Shown here one piece after another: positions 1 to 9,096 of a stretch of 64,000 bases of DNA. Position 1 is the stretch's first letter. Each line of letters starts with the position of its first letter. A program made the translations under genes and the position numbers. Origin of the DNA: Methanomicrobiales archaeon (GTDB lineage Archaea > Halobacteriota > Methanomicrobia > Methanomicrobiales > JACTUA01); the NCBI GenBank assembly GCA_030019205.1, contig JASEFH010000002.1, positions 1-64,000 of the forward strand. The letters run 5' to 3'. Under the pieces are notes generated by a model that saw only the letters and a list, made by a program, of their open reading frames with translations, had not been told where the DNA came from and did no database searches.

Positions 1-1108
1 ACCCACGCACCCGTGAAGGGTGCGACCCGACCACCCTTCCAACCCCTACCCTGGATTACCAATTTCAACCCACGCACCCGTGAAGGGTGCGACACAGGTA
101 CTTGGGGGGATACGGCTGCCTGCATACGGGACAATTTCAACCCACGCACCCGTGAAGGGTGCGACATTAACATCTATAAATGTTACTGGTTCCGATGATA
201 ATTTCAACCCACGCACCCGTGAAGGGTGCGACTCCCGTTTCTGTAGTTGCTTTACAGACAACTCCCTATTTCAACCCACGCACCCGTGAAGGGTGCGACC
301 CGTTTATAGTCCAGTTACCAGTTTCGGCAGCATAATTTCAACCCACGCACCCGTGAAGGGTGCGACTTCCTGTAATCGTCAATTTTTTTAGCAATTAAAA
401 ATTTCAACCCACGCACCCGTGAAGGGTGCGACCCTATTTGGGCTTCTATTATTACAGCTAATACCAATTTCAACCCACGCACCCGTGAAGGGTGCGACTT
501 CGCGGATTATGGAATACGTCTCCCCCGAAACATATTTCAACCCACGCACCCGTGAAGGGTGCGACCTTGCCTCCCGCCGTTTGTATAAATTTGCCATACA
601 AAATTTCAACCCACGCACCCGTGAAGGGTGCGACTGGCAATTAAAAAACAGAATACACAAATATAGAAATTTCAACCCACGCACCCGTGAAGGGTGCGAC
701 GTTAATCAGTTCGCGCTTTTTGGCTTTAACCTCTTCTATTTCAACCCACGCACCCGTGAAGGGTGCGACCCCCGATAGGACGTGCGTGGCGGTCGATGTA
801 TTGCTATTTCAACCCACGCACCCGTGAAGGGTGCGACTGTATACGTATCGTCGGGATTAACGTAAAATGCTAATTTCAACCCACGCACCCGTGAAGGGTG
901 CGACCCGGGGCGGAGCTCTACCGGGTGCTATCAGCACTATTTCAACCCACGCACCCGTGAAGGGTGCGACTGCGGCACATCTGCACTCAGGCACGGGTAT
1001 ACTGGCTATTTCAACCCACGCACCCGTGAAGGGTGCGACTTTTTCTCTATCTGTCATAATATTAAATGATACTAAAATTTCAACCCACGCACCCGTGAAG
1101 GGTGCGAC
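1..1108 (-). CRISPR. Type I-C CRISPR array, 17 repeats (first one cut by the window edge)
   Basis: Seventeen copies of a 32-base repeat are present; the first lacks 6 bases at the window edge. On the plus strand each begins ATTTCAACCCACGCACCC and ends GTGAAGGGTGCGAC. Read on the minus strand it begins GTCGCACCC and ends TTGAAAT, the usual type I-C form, with a 7-bp stem (CGCACCC/GGGTGCG) around a 5-base loop. Repeats start at 62, 134, 201, 268, 335, 401, 467, 534, 603, 669, 738, 806, 873, 939, 1008 and 1077. Spacers are 34-37 bases except one of 40 (94-133). All repeats look identical, including the leader-proximal one. Orientation and the neighbouring cas2 put the leader at the right end, so the newest spacers lie near 1077 and the old end is outside the window. 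Confidence 0.98.
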
Positions 1109-1359
1109 TGCAAACAATCCGTATCGGCCCCTCACCCATGCATGAGACAGGCGGGAGGATACCGGATCTATTGACACTCTATCCGCAGGCGGATAAATGT
1201 TATTTTCAACAGACAAACAAATCAAATATATATATTAAAACAATTATATTAATTACCGCATATATTCCAGAGTAGATCTCCCCATCGAGCTCAATCGCCC
1301 ATCATATATACAGGTGTTGCCATACCGCAAAGATAAAATATTGTTATAAGAAGAACCCC
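1109..1359 (-). promoter_or_regulatory. CRISPR leader with AT-rich promoter region and a perfect palindrome
   Basis: This is the stretch between the first repeat and cas2. It is far richer in A and T than its surroundings at 1196-1260, with TATA-like runs on the minus strand (TTTTAATATATATATTTG and ACATTTATCC) able to drive transcription into the array. A perfect 16-base inverted repeat, TATCCGC-AG-GCGGATA, sits at 1180-1195, about 70 bases before the first repeat. I infer that this is the leader; start site and protein binding are not shown by sequence alone. Confidence 0.8.
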
Positions 1360-1398
1360 GCGAACCTCTCGAGAAATCACTGTTCGCCGGAGGTTCGC
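1360..1398 (-). terminator. Hairpin just downstream of cas2
   Basis: Two 9-base arms, GCGAACCTC (1360-1368) and GAGGTTCGC (1390-1398), are perfectly complementary around a 21-base loop. They lie immediately after the cas2 stop and are followed on the minus strand by a T-rich stretch (GGGGTTCTTCTTAT). The likely role is ending the cas transcript before the leader. A DNA-level role at the leader edge is an alternative. Confidence 0.55.
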
Positions 1399-1402
1399 AG
1401 AG

Positions 1403-1693
1403 TTATGCAACTAATAAACCTTCCGGATCGTATCCACCCTTTGCACCAAAATGCTCCACACGGTTTTTCCAGTTTTTCCCAAGGTAGTAGAACCGGAGAC
1501 TATCCTTATCCTGGTCAATGATTCCGCAGAGAGCATGTTTAAGCTTTATGAATTGAGCGGGATCGACAAGACATTCGAATACTGAGTTCTGAACACGCTG
1601 CCCATAATTCACGCACTCGGCCGCCACCCTGCGAAGCCGTTTCCTTCCTTCGGGAGTCTCTGTATTAACATCGTATGTTACCAGAACCATCAT
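1403..1693 (-). CDS. cas2: CRISPR-associated protein Cas2 (type I-C)
   Basis: Cas2 is the small dimeric partner of Cas1 in the spacer-integration complex. The protein is 96 aa and opens with the typical MMVLVTYDVNT strand, whose Asp is conserved in the family. It continues with the I-C signature NYGQRVQNSVFEC. The ATG at 1693 is chosen because GAGGTG lies six bases upstream; a GTG nine bases earlier is also in frame. It follows cas1 closely, with the cas1 stop only about a dozen bases before this start, so the two are surely co-transcribed and translationally linked. Confidence 0.96.
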   Translation of the reverse strand: MMVLVTYDVNTETPEGRKRLRRVAAECVNYGQRVQNSVFECLVDPAQFIKLKHALCGIIDQDKDSLRFYYLGKNWKNRVEHFGAKGGYDPEGLLVA

Positions 1694-1703
1694 CCAGAAC
1701 ACC

Positions 1704-2735
1704 TCAATTCATGAAAAACGGCGGATAACCGTCGATATCCCTCCGCAGGAAACGGGCCATCAGCATTGCCTGCACATATGGGAGGAGTCCGATGGGTATC
1801 TTCTCGTTCAGGTACGGGTGTGAAATCGTATCTTGCTTCCGTTTCTGCCAGGCTCCAATGACCGCTTTCCGCCCCCCATCCGTAAGGATAACACCCCCAT
1901 TCTCCTTCCTATAAAAATCGCCACTGCCGATCTGTTTCATGTTCACAAGGTTCAGGGCAAGACGGTCAGCCATAAATGGTCGCAGTTCCTCCATCATGTC
2001 AAGTGCCAGCCCAGGACGCCCAGGTCGGTCGGTGTGGAAAAACCCAACGTAAGGGTCAAGCCCCACGGTCTCCAAGGCGGACTCGACGTCATGCGCAAGG
2101 AGTGTGTACAGAAAAGAGAGTAGCGCGTTCATGTTGTCCAGTGGCGGTCTTCGGCTCCGTTCACGCAGGTAAAATTCATCCTTCTGCTTTAGGATTAGCT
2201 CATCAAGCGTTATGAAGTAGAATTTTGCACAATTCCCCTCAATTCCACGGAGCGCATCGGCAGAATCAGAATCTTCGATCTTTAAGAGATTCTCGATCAG
2301 TAAAGCATCCACCGCCCGGACCCTATCGCAATCAATGATGTCCCTGTGATCGCGGATGCCCCGTCCGAGAACTGTTCTGCAGTTCACGATCTTGGCAGTG
2401 ATGAAAGCCTTCGCAATCTCCAGTGACTCTTCGCGATTATCCGCTTTCCGGTACTGCGCCCGCCGGAGCAGAACATTGCCACGAACTCGCCCGCTCACCC
2501 GTGCCAGGAACTTCCCTGACGGCGTTAAAAACGAGAGACCGACATTGTTGTCTGCACAGAGCCGCATCAGCTGAGGGCTTGTCCCCATGTATCCAAAACA
2601 GACGATACCCTCGAGGTTGTGGATGGGAATACGGAATCTCTCCTCGTTGTCAACCCTGACAACGACGTTTTCCCTCTCGCGAGTCAGGAACGCATCCGGA
2701 GTTGTCACGTACAGCGTATTCAACAGTTTTCTCAT
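1704..2735 (-). CDS. cas1: CRISPR-associated endonuclease Cas1 (type I-C)
   Basis: Cas1 is the integrase that inserts new spacers at the leader end of the array together with Cas2. The 343 aa length is normal for I-C Cas1. Expected metal-binding positions are visible: Glu166 in GIEGNCAKFYF, His234 in VGFFHTDRPGRPG, and acidic residues from Asp246 to Glu250 in LALDMMEELRP. The N-terminal beta domain begins MRKLLNTLYVTTPDAFL, characteristic of the I-C branch. CAGGAGA about ten bases upstream supports the start. It lies 65 bases after cas4 and directly before cas2, forming the adaptation part of the operon. Confidence 0.97.
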   Translation of the reverse strand: MRKLLNTLYVTTPDAFLTRERENVVVRVDNEERFRIPIHNLEGIVCFGYMGTSPQLMRLCADNNVGLSFLTPSGKFLARVSGRVRGNVLLRRAQYRKADNREESLEIAKAFITAKIVNCRTVLGRGIRDHRDIIDCDRVRAVDALLIENLLKIEDSDSADALRGIEGNCAKFYFITLDELILKQKDEFYLRERSRRPPLDNMNALLSFLYTLLAHDVESALETVGLDPYVGFFHTDRPGRPGLALDMMEELRPFMADRLALNLVNMKQIGSGDFYRKENGGVILTDGGRKAVIGAWQKRKQDTISHPYLNEKIPIGLLPYVQAMLMARFLRRDIDGYPPFFMN

Positions 2736-2800
2736 ATGTAGTGTCTCCTGACTGAAAGGTCGGTCTCTGGGAAATCAGCTAACTATTTATCCCTCAACAC

Positions 2801-3487
2801 TCACACATCCCCTACACAGGCGTCTTTTATGTGTTTTCGCACATACCTGTGGACTGAAAGGTTCTTCTTCGTCAACTTCGGCATACAGACATGCTGAAGC
2901 GAACAGAGGTTGCACCTCCGGGAGGGATCGGCAGGAGGCGTGGCACCCTTTATAAAGAGGTCATGCATCTCTTCCGATAACGAGTGCACCCGATCTCTGA
3001 GCACATCCGATATCAAAAGCGGCACTCTCTTCCGTATCTTGTGGTAGTAGAAATCTCCCCTATCAACGTGAACGCCGAACATCTCCTCAAGACATATAGC
3101 CTGTGCGCACAGCTGAACCTCGTCACGTTCGTCGATCTTCGGTTTTCCCCGCTTGTACTCCACCGTCCTCATCGTCCAGAGTCCAGCGCGGCCTGGAAGG
3201 GAGACACCATCCTCAGAGCGGACGTACTCGACCACGTCTGCCACGCCGTAGAGCCCAAGAGCGTACGAGACAAGAGGAAATGCTCGTGAGATCACGACAT
3301 CGCCGCGGCTCTCGGTGAAGAACGAATCCTCCACCCGCTCGTGGACGAGACGACCCTCCGCCGTCTGCAGGTTCTCCTCCCACTGGCGCTCGACGTGAAT
3401 GAGCGCCCACTGCCGCCGGCAGAAACAGAAGTGCTGGATGCCCGACAGTGCCAGCAGTTCATCGTCGGTATACCGCACCGCACTCAT
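2801..3487 (-). CDS. cas4: CRISPR-associated exonuclease Cas4
   Basis: Cas4 is an iron-sulfur RecB-like nuclease that trims prespacers and helps select those with a correct PAM for Cas1-Cas2. The 228 aa protein has the four-cysteine cluster pattern: Cys21 and Cys23 near the N-terminus (QHFCFCRRQW) and Cys192, Cys195 and Cys201 near the C-terminus (RRCNLCSLQHVC). RecB nuclease residues are seen as Asp84 (GVADVVEY) and Glu110-x-Lys112 (VEYKRGK). Its ATG overlaps the cas7 stop as ATGA, so the two are coupled. Cas4 next to Cas1 is the usual I-C arrangement. Confidence 0.96.
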   Translation of the reverse strand: MSAVRYTDDELLALSGIQHFCFCRRQWALIHVERQWEENLQTAEGRLVHERVEDSFFTESRGDVVISRAFPLVSYALGLYGVADVVEYVRSEDGVSLPGRAGLWTMRTVEYKRGKPKIDERDEVQLCAQAICLEEMFGVHVDRGDFYYHKIRKRVPLLISDVLRDRVHSLSEEMHDLFIKGATPPADPSRRCNLCSLQHVCMPKLTKKNLSVHRYVRKHIKDACVGDV

Positions 3488-4335
3488 ATCTTTTCGATTA
3501 TCTCGACGCCAGAAGGCACGTTTTTATCAACGGTGATCCGATAATCCTCAAAGGAACGGGGCGGCATATCCCCCGATATGCGCTCCACTCTTACCTTGTC
3601 GAACAGAACGTGGGATTGACAGCACCCCAGCGGCGTGTCGTGCTTGAAGACGATGAGTTTCCGAGCGGACATCTTGCCTCTCGATGCCGAGTGGTCATGC
3701 TCGAACATATTGATCAGGCTCTCCCAGAAGAGTGCCAGGTCGTCCTCGGAGAACCCCGTAGTCTTCTGAGCAAGGTGTGCGGAGATGTACCCCTCAACGC
3801 GGTAGAGCGCGTACGGGACGATCTGTTTCTTCCCCATCGTCTGGCCTTTCTCAATGTCTTTCTCATTCGTAACCGCCTGTCGGGTGATTGTAACTTCCTG
3901 CTGGAATATCGGGTCGATACTGCGGGCAAAGTTGAGCTGCACAGGCCCTCTCACCTGCCCGCAGTTCACTTCCGTTGTCATCACTGCACCGAATGTACGG
4001 ATATCGAAGAAGTTCCTGCACATGAACTGGGTCAGTTCATTATCCTTCGGTTTTTTGCTGCTGGGTTCGATACCGAGATAGTTGTATGCCCTCTTGTTCT
4101 GTTCATTCAGGATCAAACCGGACTTGACATAGATCTCATACCCGGGAACACCGCTCTTTACCAGATCGACATAATCCCTGACTTTCCTCTTGAGGCAGAC
4201 ATCTGTTACGATACCATGTCCGGTCTGTGGATCAATCCGCGGCATATTCCCCATATCGGGATCGCCGTTCGGATTGCCATTCTCGACATCGAATAACAGT
4301 ACAAACTCATACCGGTTTTTGATAGGTTCGCTCAT
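3484..4335 (-). CDS. cas7c: Type I-C Cascade backbone protein Cas7 (Csd2)
   Basis: Cas7c forms the helical backbone of the I-C interference complex along the crRNA spacer. The 283 aa protein starts with the Csd2 signature (YEFVLLFDVENGNPNGDPD) followed by RIDPQTGHGIVTDVCLKRKVRDY. Further Csd2 features are FDIRTFGAVMTTEVNCGQVRGPVQ in the middle and a C-terminal half matching the usual size. The ATG at 4335 is chosen because GAGAG lies about eight bases upstream; a GTG at 4341 overlapping the cas8c stop is an alternative. The gene is coupled on both sides, to cas8c and to cas4. Confidence 0.96.
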   Translation of the reverse strand: MSEPIKNRYEFVLLFDVENGNPNGDPDMGNMPRIDPQTGHGIVTDVCLKRKVRDYVDLVKSGVPGYEIYVKSGLILNEQNKRAYNYLGIEPSSKKPKDNELTQFMCRNFFDIRTFGAVMTTEVNCGQVRGPVQLNFARSIDPIFQQEVTITRQAVTNEKDIEKGQTMGKKQIVPYALYRVEGYISAHLAQKTTGFSEDDLALFWESLINMFEHDHSASRGKMSARKLIVFKHDTPLGCCQSHVLFDKVRVERISGDMPPRSFEDYRITVDKNVPSGVEIIEKI

Positions 4336-4337
4336 AA

Positions 4338-6230
4338 TCACTCACTCTCACGTGCAATCTCGTCTCTCTTCTTGAAGAATGCCTTTCGCTGGTGGTAATA
4401 GCCGAGCATGAACATCCCCTGCTCCTCCAGGCTCAGATATGCGGGAAACTCATCCACGCCCTCCAGCGTTTCTTCGATACCTTGGGATATCTTGAATCCC
4501 CATTCGGACTTGGCGATATGGTGCTGTGCAAGTTTCAGCAGAACTGGGAAGACCACCGCGGGTGTCGTCGATGCGCTGGCGAAGTACTTGCTGTTAATCG
4601 TGCTCTTCATCTCTCTGTTTGTTTCGGCCTGCGCCTTTTCAAGCACTGCAAACAGCCGCCCAAGGCGATACGCCACATTCGAGTTCTCTACATTCAGACT
4701 CACGTTAATCATATCCTCCCTTAAATTCGTCAAACCGGCTCTCGCAAGCCGCAGCAGGTAGGCTTTGATAAAGCCTGCCCTGATTGAGTTAATCGACCGC
4801 TCAACCTTCGTCCTGTTGAGTATAGCACTGTACATCTGGACAGGATACGGCGTGCCAGTCAGGATCGACCTCATAACGAGACCGCCGAGGAGAGGGGAAG
4901 CGGCTTCATTATCGGAACTTTTTGCGACGGTCTCCTTTAGCAGACGGTACAGCGAAACGTACCGCGGGTCGTAATCATCCCTGACAATCTCCATATCCAG
5001 ATGATGACGCGCCGCTCTCACGATGAAATTTCCAAAACTGTCCACATGCCAGAATCGCACCGCGAGTCGCGCGTTGTTGGGGGAGAGTCCAAGCATATAG
5101 AAATTTGTCTCGGGGTTCGCCCCGATATCCTCGGTATGGATCTTCTGGCCCTTCCGAACCTTATCGAGAATATCCCTCATCTGTTCAATCTTTAGCCAGT
5201 TTTCTTTTCGCACCGGATCGGAGGGGATCTCACCATTGCTCTCCGCCACACCCTCATGCGGATCGAAAAAGAAGTTCACAATCTCCTCGCAGGCGGTTCC
5301 ACTCGTCTCTGCCCAGAAGATTACCGTTGTATCGGCAATTTGCATGCGGTACTCCGGGTGGGAAAGGAGGTAGTTCAGGGCGGTGGTGTATTTGAACACC
5401 GACAATTCACCTACAGGGGCATTGAAACTCTGTTTTTTCCCGTACGAACAGAACGAGTCATCATTGAAGCTGACAAGAGAAGCGCCCGACATCTGGGCAC
5501 CGACAACATTCTTGATAGGATACTGGTGTATGCGGGCTACTGTATCCAGTTCCCCCGTAACGAGACACTGAGCAGTAAAGGTGTCATCATCTTCGTTATT
5601 GAAGTAATATTGCTCCCAGGCTTTCATCACGGAAGGTTTTTTGTGCAGAAGTGTCCCTTCACATTCAAAAACACAATTCCCGCCATTAAGGAGCTCATTC
5701 ATATATTCCACGATCTTAGGATGCTTGTTGAAGTTTTCCGGGTTCCAAGCATCCAGGAATTTAAAGAGAGCCCAAATACCGGAGTCGTCTAGGAAATCGA
5801 ATACCTCGTGCTGTCGGGCCTTGAAGGCCTCAAAGCAGTCGCGCGAACGCTGATGGACTAAAACGACCTCTGTTTCACTCTCGGCCAGAATTTTGCAATT
5901 GAATGGCTCATCCTTCTGGGAAATCTTCAGGAATTTATTTTCAAACTCGCTTCTTTTAATCTTCTCGACACCGAAAATATACCTCGCGTTGTCACACAGG
6001 ACGTAAGGTGCAATACCTGATGTACGCGTCGGTTGCAGAGGCACATCCATAACCCTAGGCCGCGGTTTTTTGTCATCGCTCCGGAGATCGGCGATATACG
6101 ACAGCTCCCCCTCGCGACTGAGAACCAGCGCAAACGAGATCTTTCCGCTGCTATACCCAGGACGGGAGATCGCCGCATCCTCGTCCTCCGCCAAAATGTC
6201 GTAGTATCGGCAAAGGGACTGAATGATCAT
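4338..6230 (-). CDS. cas8c: Type I-C Cascade large subunit Cas8c (Csd1)
   Basis: Cas8c is the large subunit of the I-C complex; in this family it recognises the PAM and contacts the target DNA. The product is 630 aa, a little longer than many Csd1 proteins. It opens MIIQSLCRYYDILAED, the family N-terminus, and keeps motifs such as SFNDDSFCSYGKKQSFNAPV and NNARLAVRFW. The start at 6230 gives an exact ATGA overlap with the cas5c stop. Longer reading frames upstream would overlap cas5c more and lack homology. Many I-C cas8 genes encode an internal small-subunit product (Cas11c); I did not find a convincing internal start. Confidence 0.95.
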   Translation of the reverse strand: MIIQSLCRYYDILAEDEDAAISRPGYSSGKISFALVLSREGELSYIADLRSDDKKPRPRVMDVPLQPTRTSGIAPYVLCDNARYIFGVEKIKRSEFENKFLKISQKDEPFNCKILAESETEVVLVHQRSRDCFEAFKARQHEVFDFLDDSGIWALFKFLDAWNPENFNKHPKIVEYMNELLNGGNCVFECEGTLLHKKPSVMKAWEQYYFNNEDDDTFTAQCLVTGELDTVARIHQYPIKNVVGAQMSGASLVSFNDDSFCSYGKKQSFNAPVGELSVFKYTTALNYLLSHPEYRMQIADTTVIFWAETSGTACEEIVNFFFDPHEGVAESNGEIPSDPVRKENWLKIEQMRDILDKVRKGQKIHTEDIGANPETNFYMLGLSPNNARLAVRFWHVDSFGNFIVRAARHHLDMEIVRDDYDPRYVSLYRLLKETVAKSSDNEAASPLLGGLVMRSILTGTPYPVQMYSAILNRTKVERSINSIRAGFIKAYLLRLARAGLTNLREDMINVSLNVENSNVAYRLGRLFAVLEKAQAETNREMKSTINSKYFASASTTPAVVFPVLLKLAQHHIAKSEWGFKISQGIEETLEGVDEFPAYLSLEEQGMFMLGYYHQRKAFFKKRDEIARESE

Positions 6231-6892
6231 GTGACCCCTCCGAAGGCAAGACACCGTTGTACATCGATGACACCGCCCACCATGACTGCACGGTAAAAGA
6301 TTGCCTTCATATTGTCATCAAAATCTATATCATAGAGCATAAACCCGAGATCCTTCTCTCCGGTGTAGCAAGATCTCGGCATCTCACCCTCGATAAGCTC
6401 GAACCGAACTGGGAACTCACGGCAACCGAAATAGGGTTGGTGGAAACACTGCCCCTTCCGAATTCTACGGAGTGCCATGTTGTAATGCTTCTCGATGGTG
6501 TCCTCGGAGGTAGCCTCGTTGGTCACTTCGAAATGTGCTTCTATCCCATAGCAGACGTCGCGCAGCACCAGAGATGCCCGTTGAACCGCGTCTTTCGTTG
6601 CATCCTGAAAAAGAGTTACATCTTTTCCATGAAATGCACTCTGGACTTTTCCCACGGGGATTTTGCCTGACCTCTCGTTCCGGCGAACATTATCGAACTT
6701 TATCGGATTTAGAACATGAATTTTGTCGATTTTCCAACGAATAGCAGGTTTCCAATGTATTGCTTCGAGAATACCCCGTGCAGCGGAGGGTGTTATAACG
6801 TCATAGCTCACCCGCTCTGTCTTCATCTCGGGTCGAGTGAAGCAGGCGTAATCGCCCCAGACTTTCAGCCGTACTCCATATCCAATTGCCAT
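6227..6892 (-). CDS. cas5c: Type I-C pre-crRNA endonuclease and Cascade subunit Cas5c (Csd5)
   Basis: In type I-C systems Cas5 replaces Cas6: it cuts the CRISPR transcript in each repeat and stays bound to the crRNA 5' handle. No cas6 gene is present here, in keeping with that role. The 221 aa protein has the N-terminal RRM-type strand (MAIGYGVRLKVWGDYACF), followed by TERVSYDVITPSAARGILEAIHW, conserved in Cas5c, and a central KHYNMALRRIRKGQ stretch near the expected catalytic Lys-His. The ATG at 6892 is chosen; in-frame TTG and GTG codons lie just upstream and overlap the cas3 stop. Confidence 0.95.
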   Translation of the reverse strand: MAIGYGVRLKVWGDYACFTRPEMKTERVSYDVITPSAARGILEAIHWKPAIRWKIDKIHVLNPIKFDNVRRNERSGKIPVGKVQSAFHGKDVTLFQDATKDAVQRASLVLRDVCYGIEAHFEVTNEATSEDTIEKHYNMALRRIRKGQCFHQPYFGCREFPVRFELIEGEMPRSCYTGEKDLGFMLYDIDFDDNMKAIFYRAVMVGGVIDVQRCLAFGGVT

Positions 6893-6899
6893 CACCACC

Positions 6900-9080
6900 T
6901 TAAACAATCAATAGTGATCCCTCCCCACCAATACTTTTTCTATTTATAAGTCCGATAACTTCGGAGTATTCGCTCATATCGTTGAGCACATAGAATCTAT
7001 CGCCGAAAAGGTTGATTTTACCTGCGCGTTCCAGATCCCCAAACTCATCGGGGTAGATGCTGATCGTATACCCCTGCAGGCGTCGTGTGTACTTCCAGGG
7101 CGACTCGCTGTTACGCAGTTCATCGGCGAGAGCTCTCCCCTCGTCGCCATAGGGAATGATGAGATCCTTCGTGCCCTGCTCGATAATACTGAACTTCCAT
7201 CCAACATCTTCAAACGGGAATGCTAATTCGCTTAACCCCTTCTCAAACGACGGCAGTATTTCCCTTCGGTCGAGCCCTTCGTCGCCCTTGTACGAATAGA
7301 GCTTCTGGAAATAGGCCTCGACAGCCGGAAGAGAAAGCGGATCGCCATGCGCATCCATGACCATCCTGCCGATCTCCGCAGTCAGTCGTTGCCAGCTGGT
7401 AGCCTGGCCGTACCGCTCCGCCGACCGGAAGATATAGACATCGCCCCGCTCAGCCCTCCCCTCGCGGTTGCACCGACCGGCAGCTTGGGCGATGGAGTCG
7501 ATGCCGGCTATTGATCGATAGACGACGGGGAAATCGATATCCACACCGGCCTCAATCAGCTGGGTAGAGATGACGCGGCAGTCGGCACCCTGACGGAGCA
7601 GTTCTTGAATCTCCTTCAACTGCCTTCTCCTGTGGACGGGGCACATCCGTGCGCTCAGGTGGTAGCACTTGCCGTGCTTCGAGAGCGCGGCATGCAGATG
7701 TTGCGCATGCGCCCTAGTGTTGACGATGCACAGAACCTGCCTATGCTCTTGCAGCCTCGCAGAGAGTTCCTTATCGCTCAACGACCCGAGATCGTTCACG
7801 CATACCCGCCGAAACGCTTCATATAACTCAGCGGGCGACTGCACGATCTCGACGGGCTTGATGCTATCGTCCAGAAGATCTCCAAGTTTCGGTTGGGTTG
7901 CCGTGCAGATAACGACTGTTGAGCCGTAGTTACAGACGAGCTCGGAGAGAGCCTGAAGGCAGGGCCTCAGGTAGTCTGTCGGCAGCATCTGGGCCTCGTC
8001 GAGTATAATCACGCTCTGCGCAAGGTTGTGGATCTTTCTGCATCTCGACCGTCTGTTCGAGAAGAGCGACTCGAAGAACTGGACGTTTGTCGTCACGACG
8101 ATCGGCATATCCCAGTTCTCCGCCGAGAGTTTAAGGAAATTCTCCACAGAGGCGGCATCATCATCAGCTATGGTCTTCGGGTCGAAGTTGCTGTGATGCT
8201 CAAGCACATTCCGGTTCCCGAAAATCTCTCTGAACTTCCCGGCGTTTTGCTCGATGATGCTCGTGTAGGGGATTACATAAAAGATCCTCCTCAGCCCGTG
8301 CTGTCTCAGGTGGTCAAGCGCAAACCCCATCGATGAGAGCGTCTTCCCCCCGCCGGTCGGGACGGCCAGGGTGAACATCTGTGGAGGGGAGACTGCCATC
8401 TTTCTGCATTGCTCGTAAATCCCCCTCCGTCGCGTGTTGATCTCGGTCTTCTCTGCTGTCGAAAAGAGAGTCGCCATATAGTCATCGAACTTCTGCGACA
8501 GTCTCTCGAATGAGTCGTACCGCCCCCGGAGGGAGGCAGAATCGGGGTCCGCAAACGCTTCCGTGTCAAGGGAATCCGCATCGACGAGACACGAATAGAG
8601 CATGCGCGTGAAAAAGGCTATCGAATAACCTTTTTTCTTCTGAACCGGTTTCAGTTTAGGGCGGAATCTCGTAAGATCGGGAGCCTGGATCTCGTCCGAA
8701 TAGGCCGAATAGTCTGGAATAAATTTATTTCCCATACGCCCCTCAAGTCCGGTTTCGCTGCTGCCGTAGTTCAAGAGGCCGCCATGATGCCCGGTGATGA
8801 TATACTCGAGAATACGGCTGAGATGCTTTGGGTACAGAGCCCTTGCTTCTCGCGCGCCGGCGGTCGAGTGATCGACCCGGATATCGACACCTTCCAGGCG
8901 TTTCTGGAACTCGGACGAGTATTTTCCGATATCGTGCAACAAGCCTCCGGCATAGGCAATATCGGCAGCACCGAAACTATCTCCAAATTTCGATGCAATA
9001 TCTGCCACGTTGCGAAGGTGATCAGAGAGCACCTGCCAGCCCCGCTTGTCGGGAGCGCCTGTAGAATGCGCATAATACAT
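6900..9080 (-). CDS. cas3: CRISPR-associated helicase-nuclease Cas3 (type I-C)
   Basis: Cas3 is recruited to Cascade-bound target DNA, unwinds it and degrades one strand. The 726 aa protein begins MYYAHSTGAPDKRGWQ, the usual start for this branch. The N-terminal HD nuclease shows His21, His49-Asp50 (GLLHDIGKYSS) and His98-His99 (TGHHGG). The SF2 helicase has Walker A PTGGGKT at 241-247, DEAQ at 361-364, and later motifs CTATQPKLGD and QAAGRCNREGR. An open frame continues 97 codons upstream, but that stretch has no homology and covers the predicted promoter, so 9080 is preferred. It is the first gene of the operon, and cas5c follows with overlap or near overlap. Confidence 0.95.
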   Translation of the reverse strand: MYYAHSTGAPDKRGWQVLSDHLRNVADIASKFGDSFGAADIAYAGGLLHDIGKYSSEFQKRLEGVDIRVDHSTAGAREARALYPKHLSRILEYIITGHHGGLLNYGSSETGLEGRMGNKFIPDYSAYSDEIQAPDLTRFRPKLKPVQKKKGYSIAFFTRMLYSCLVDADSLDTEAFADPDSASLRGRYDSFERLSQKFDDYMATLFSTAEKTEINTRRRGIYEQCRKMAVSPPQMFTLAVPTGGGKTLSSMGFALDHLRQHGLRRIFYVIPYTSIIEQNAGKFREIFGNRNVLEHHSNFDPKTIADDDAASVENFLKLSAENWDMPIVVTTNVQFFESLFSNRRSRCRKIHNLAQSVIILDEAQMLPTDYLRPCLQALSELVCNYGSTVVICTATQPKLGDLLDDSIKPVEIVQSPAELYEAFRRVCVNDLGSLSDKELSARLQEHRQVLCIVNTRAHAQHLHAALSKHGKCYHLSARMCPVHRRRQLKEIQELLRQGADCRVISTQLIEAGVDIDFPVVYRSIAGIDSIAQAAGRCNREGRAERGDVYIFRSAERYGQATSWQRLTAEIGRMVMDAHGDPLSLPAVEAYFQKLYSYKGDEGLDRREILPSFEKGLSELAFPFEDVGWKFSIIEQGTKDLIIPYGDEGRALADELRNSESPWKYTRRLQGYTISIYPDEFGDLERAGKINLFGDRFYVLNDMSEYSEVIGLINRKSIGGEGSLLIV

Positions 9081-9096
9081 GGATGAGGCCTCAGAT

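Noticed and set aside
13-1225. Open frames of 61-122 residues across the CRISPR array
   Set aside because: They translate the repeat itself (recurring STHAPVKGAT, FNPRTREGCD or VAPFTGAWVEI) and are not genes.
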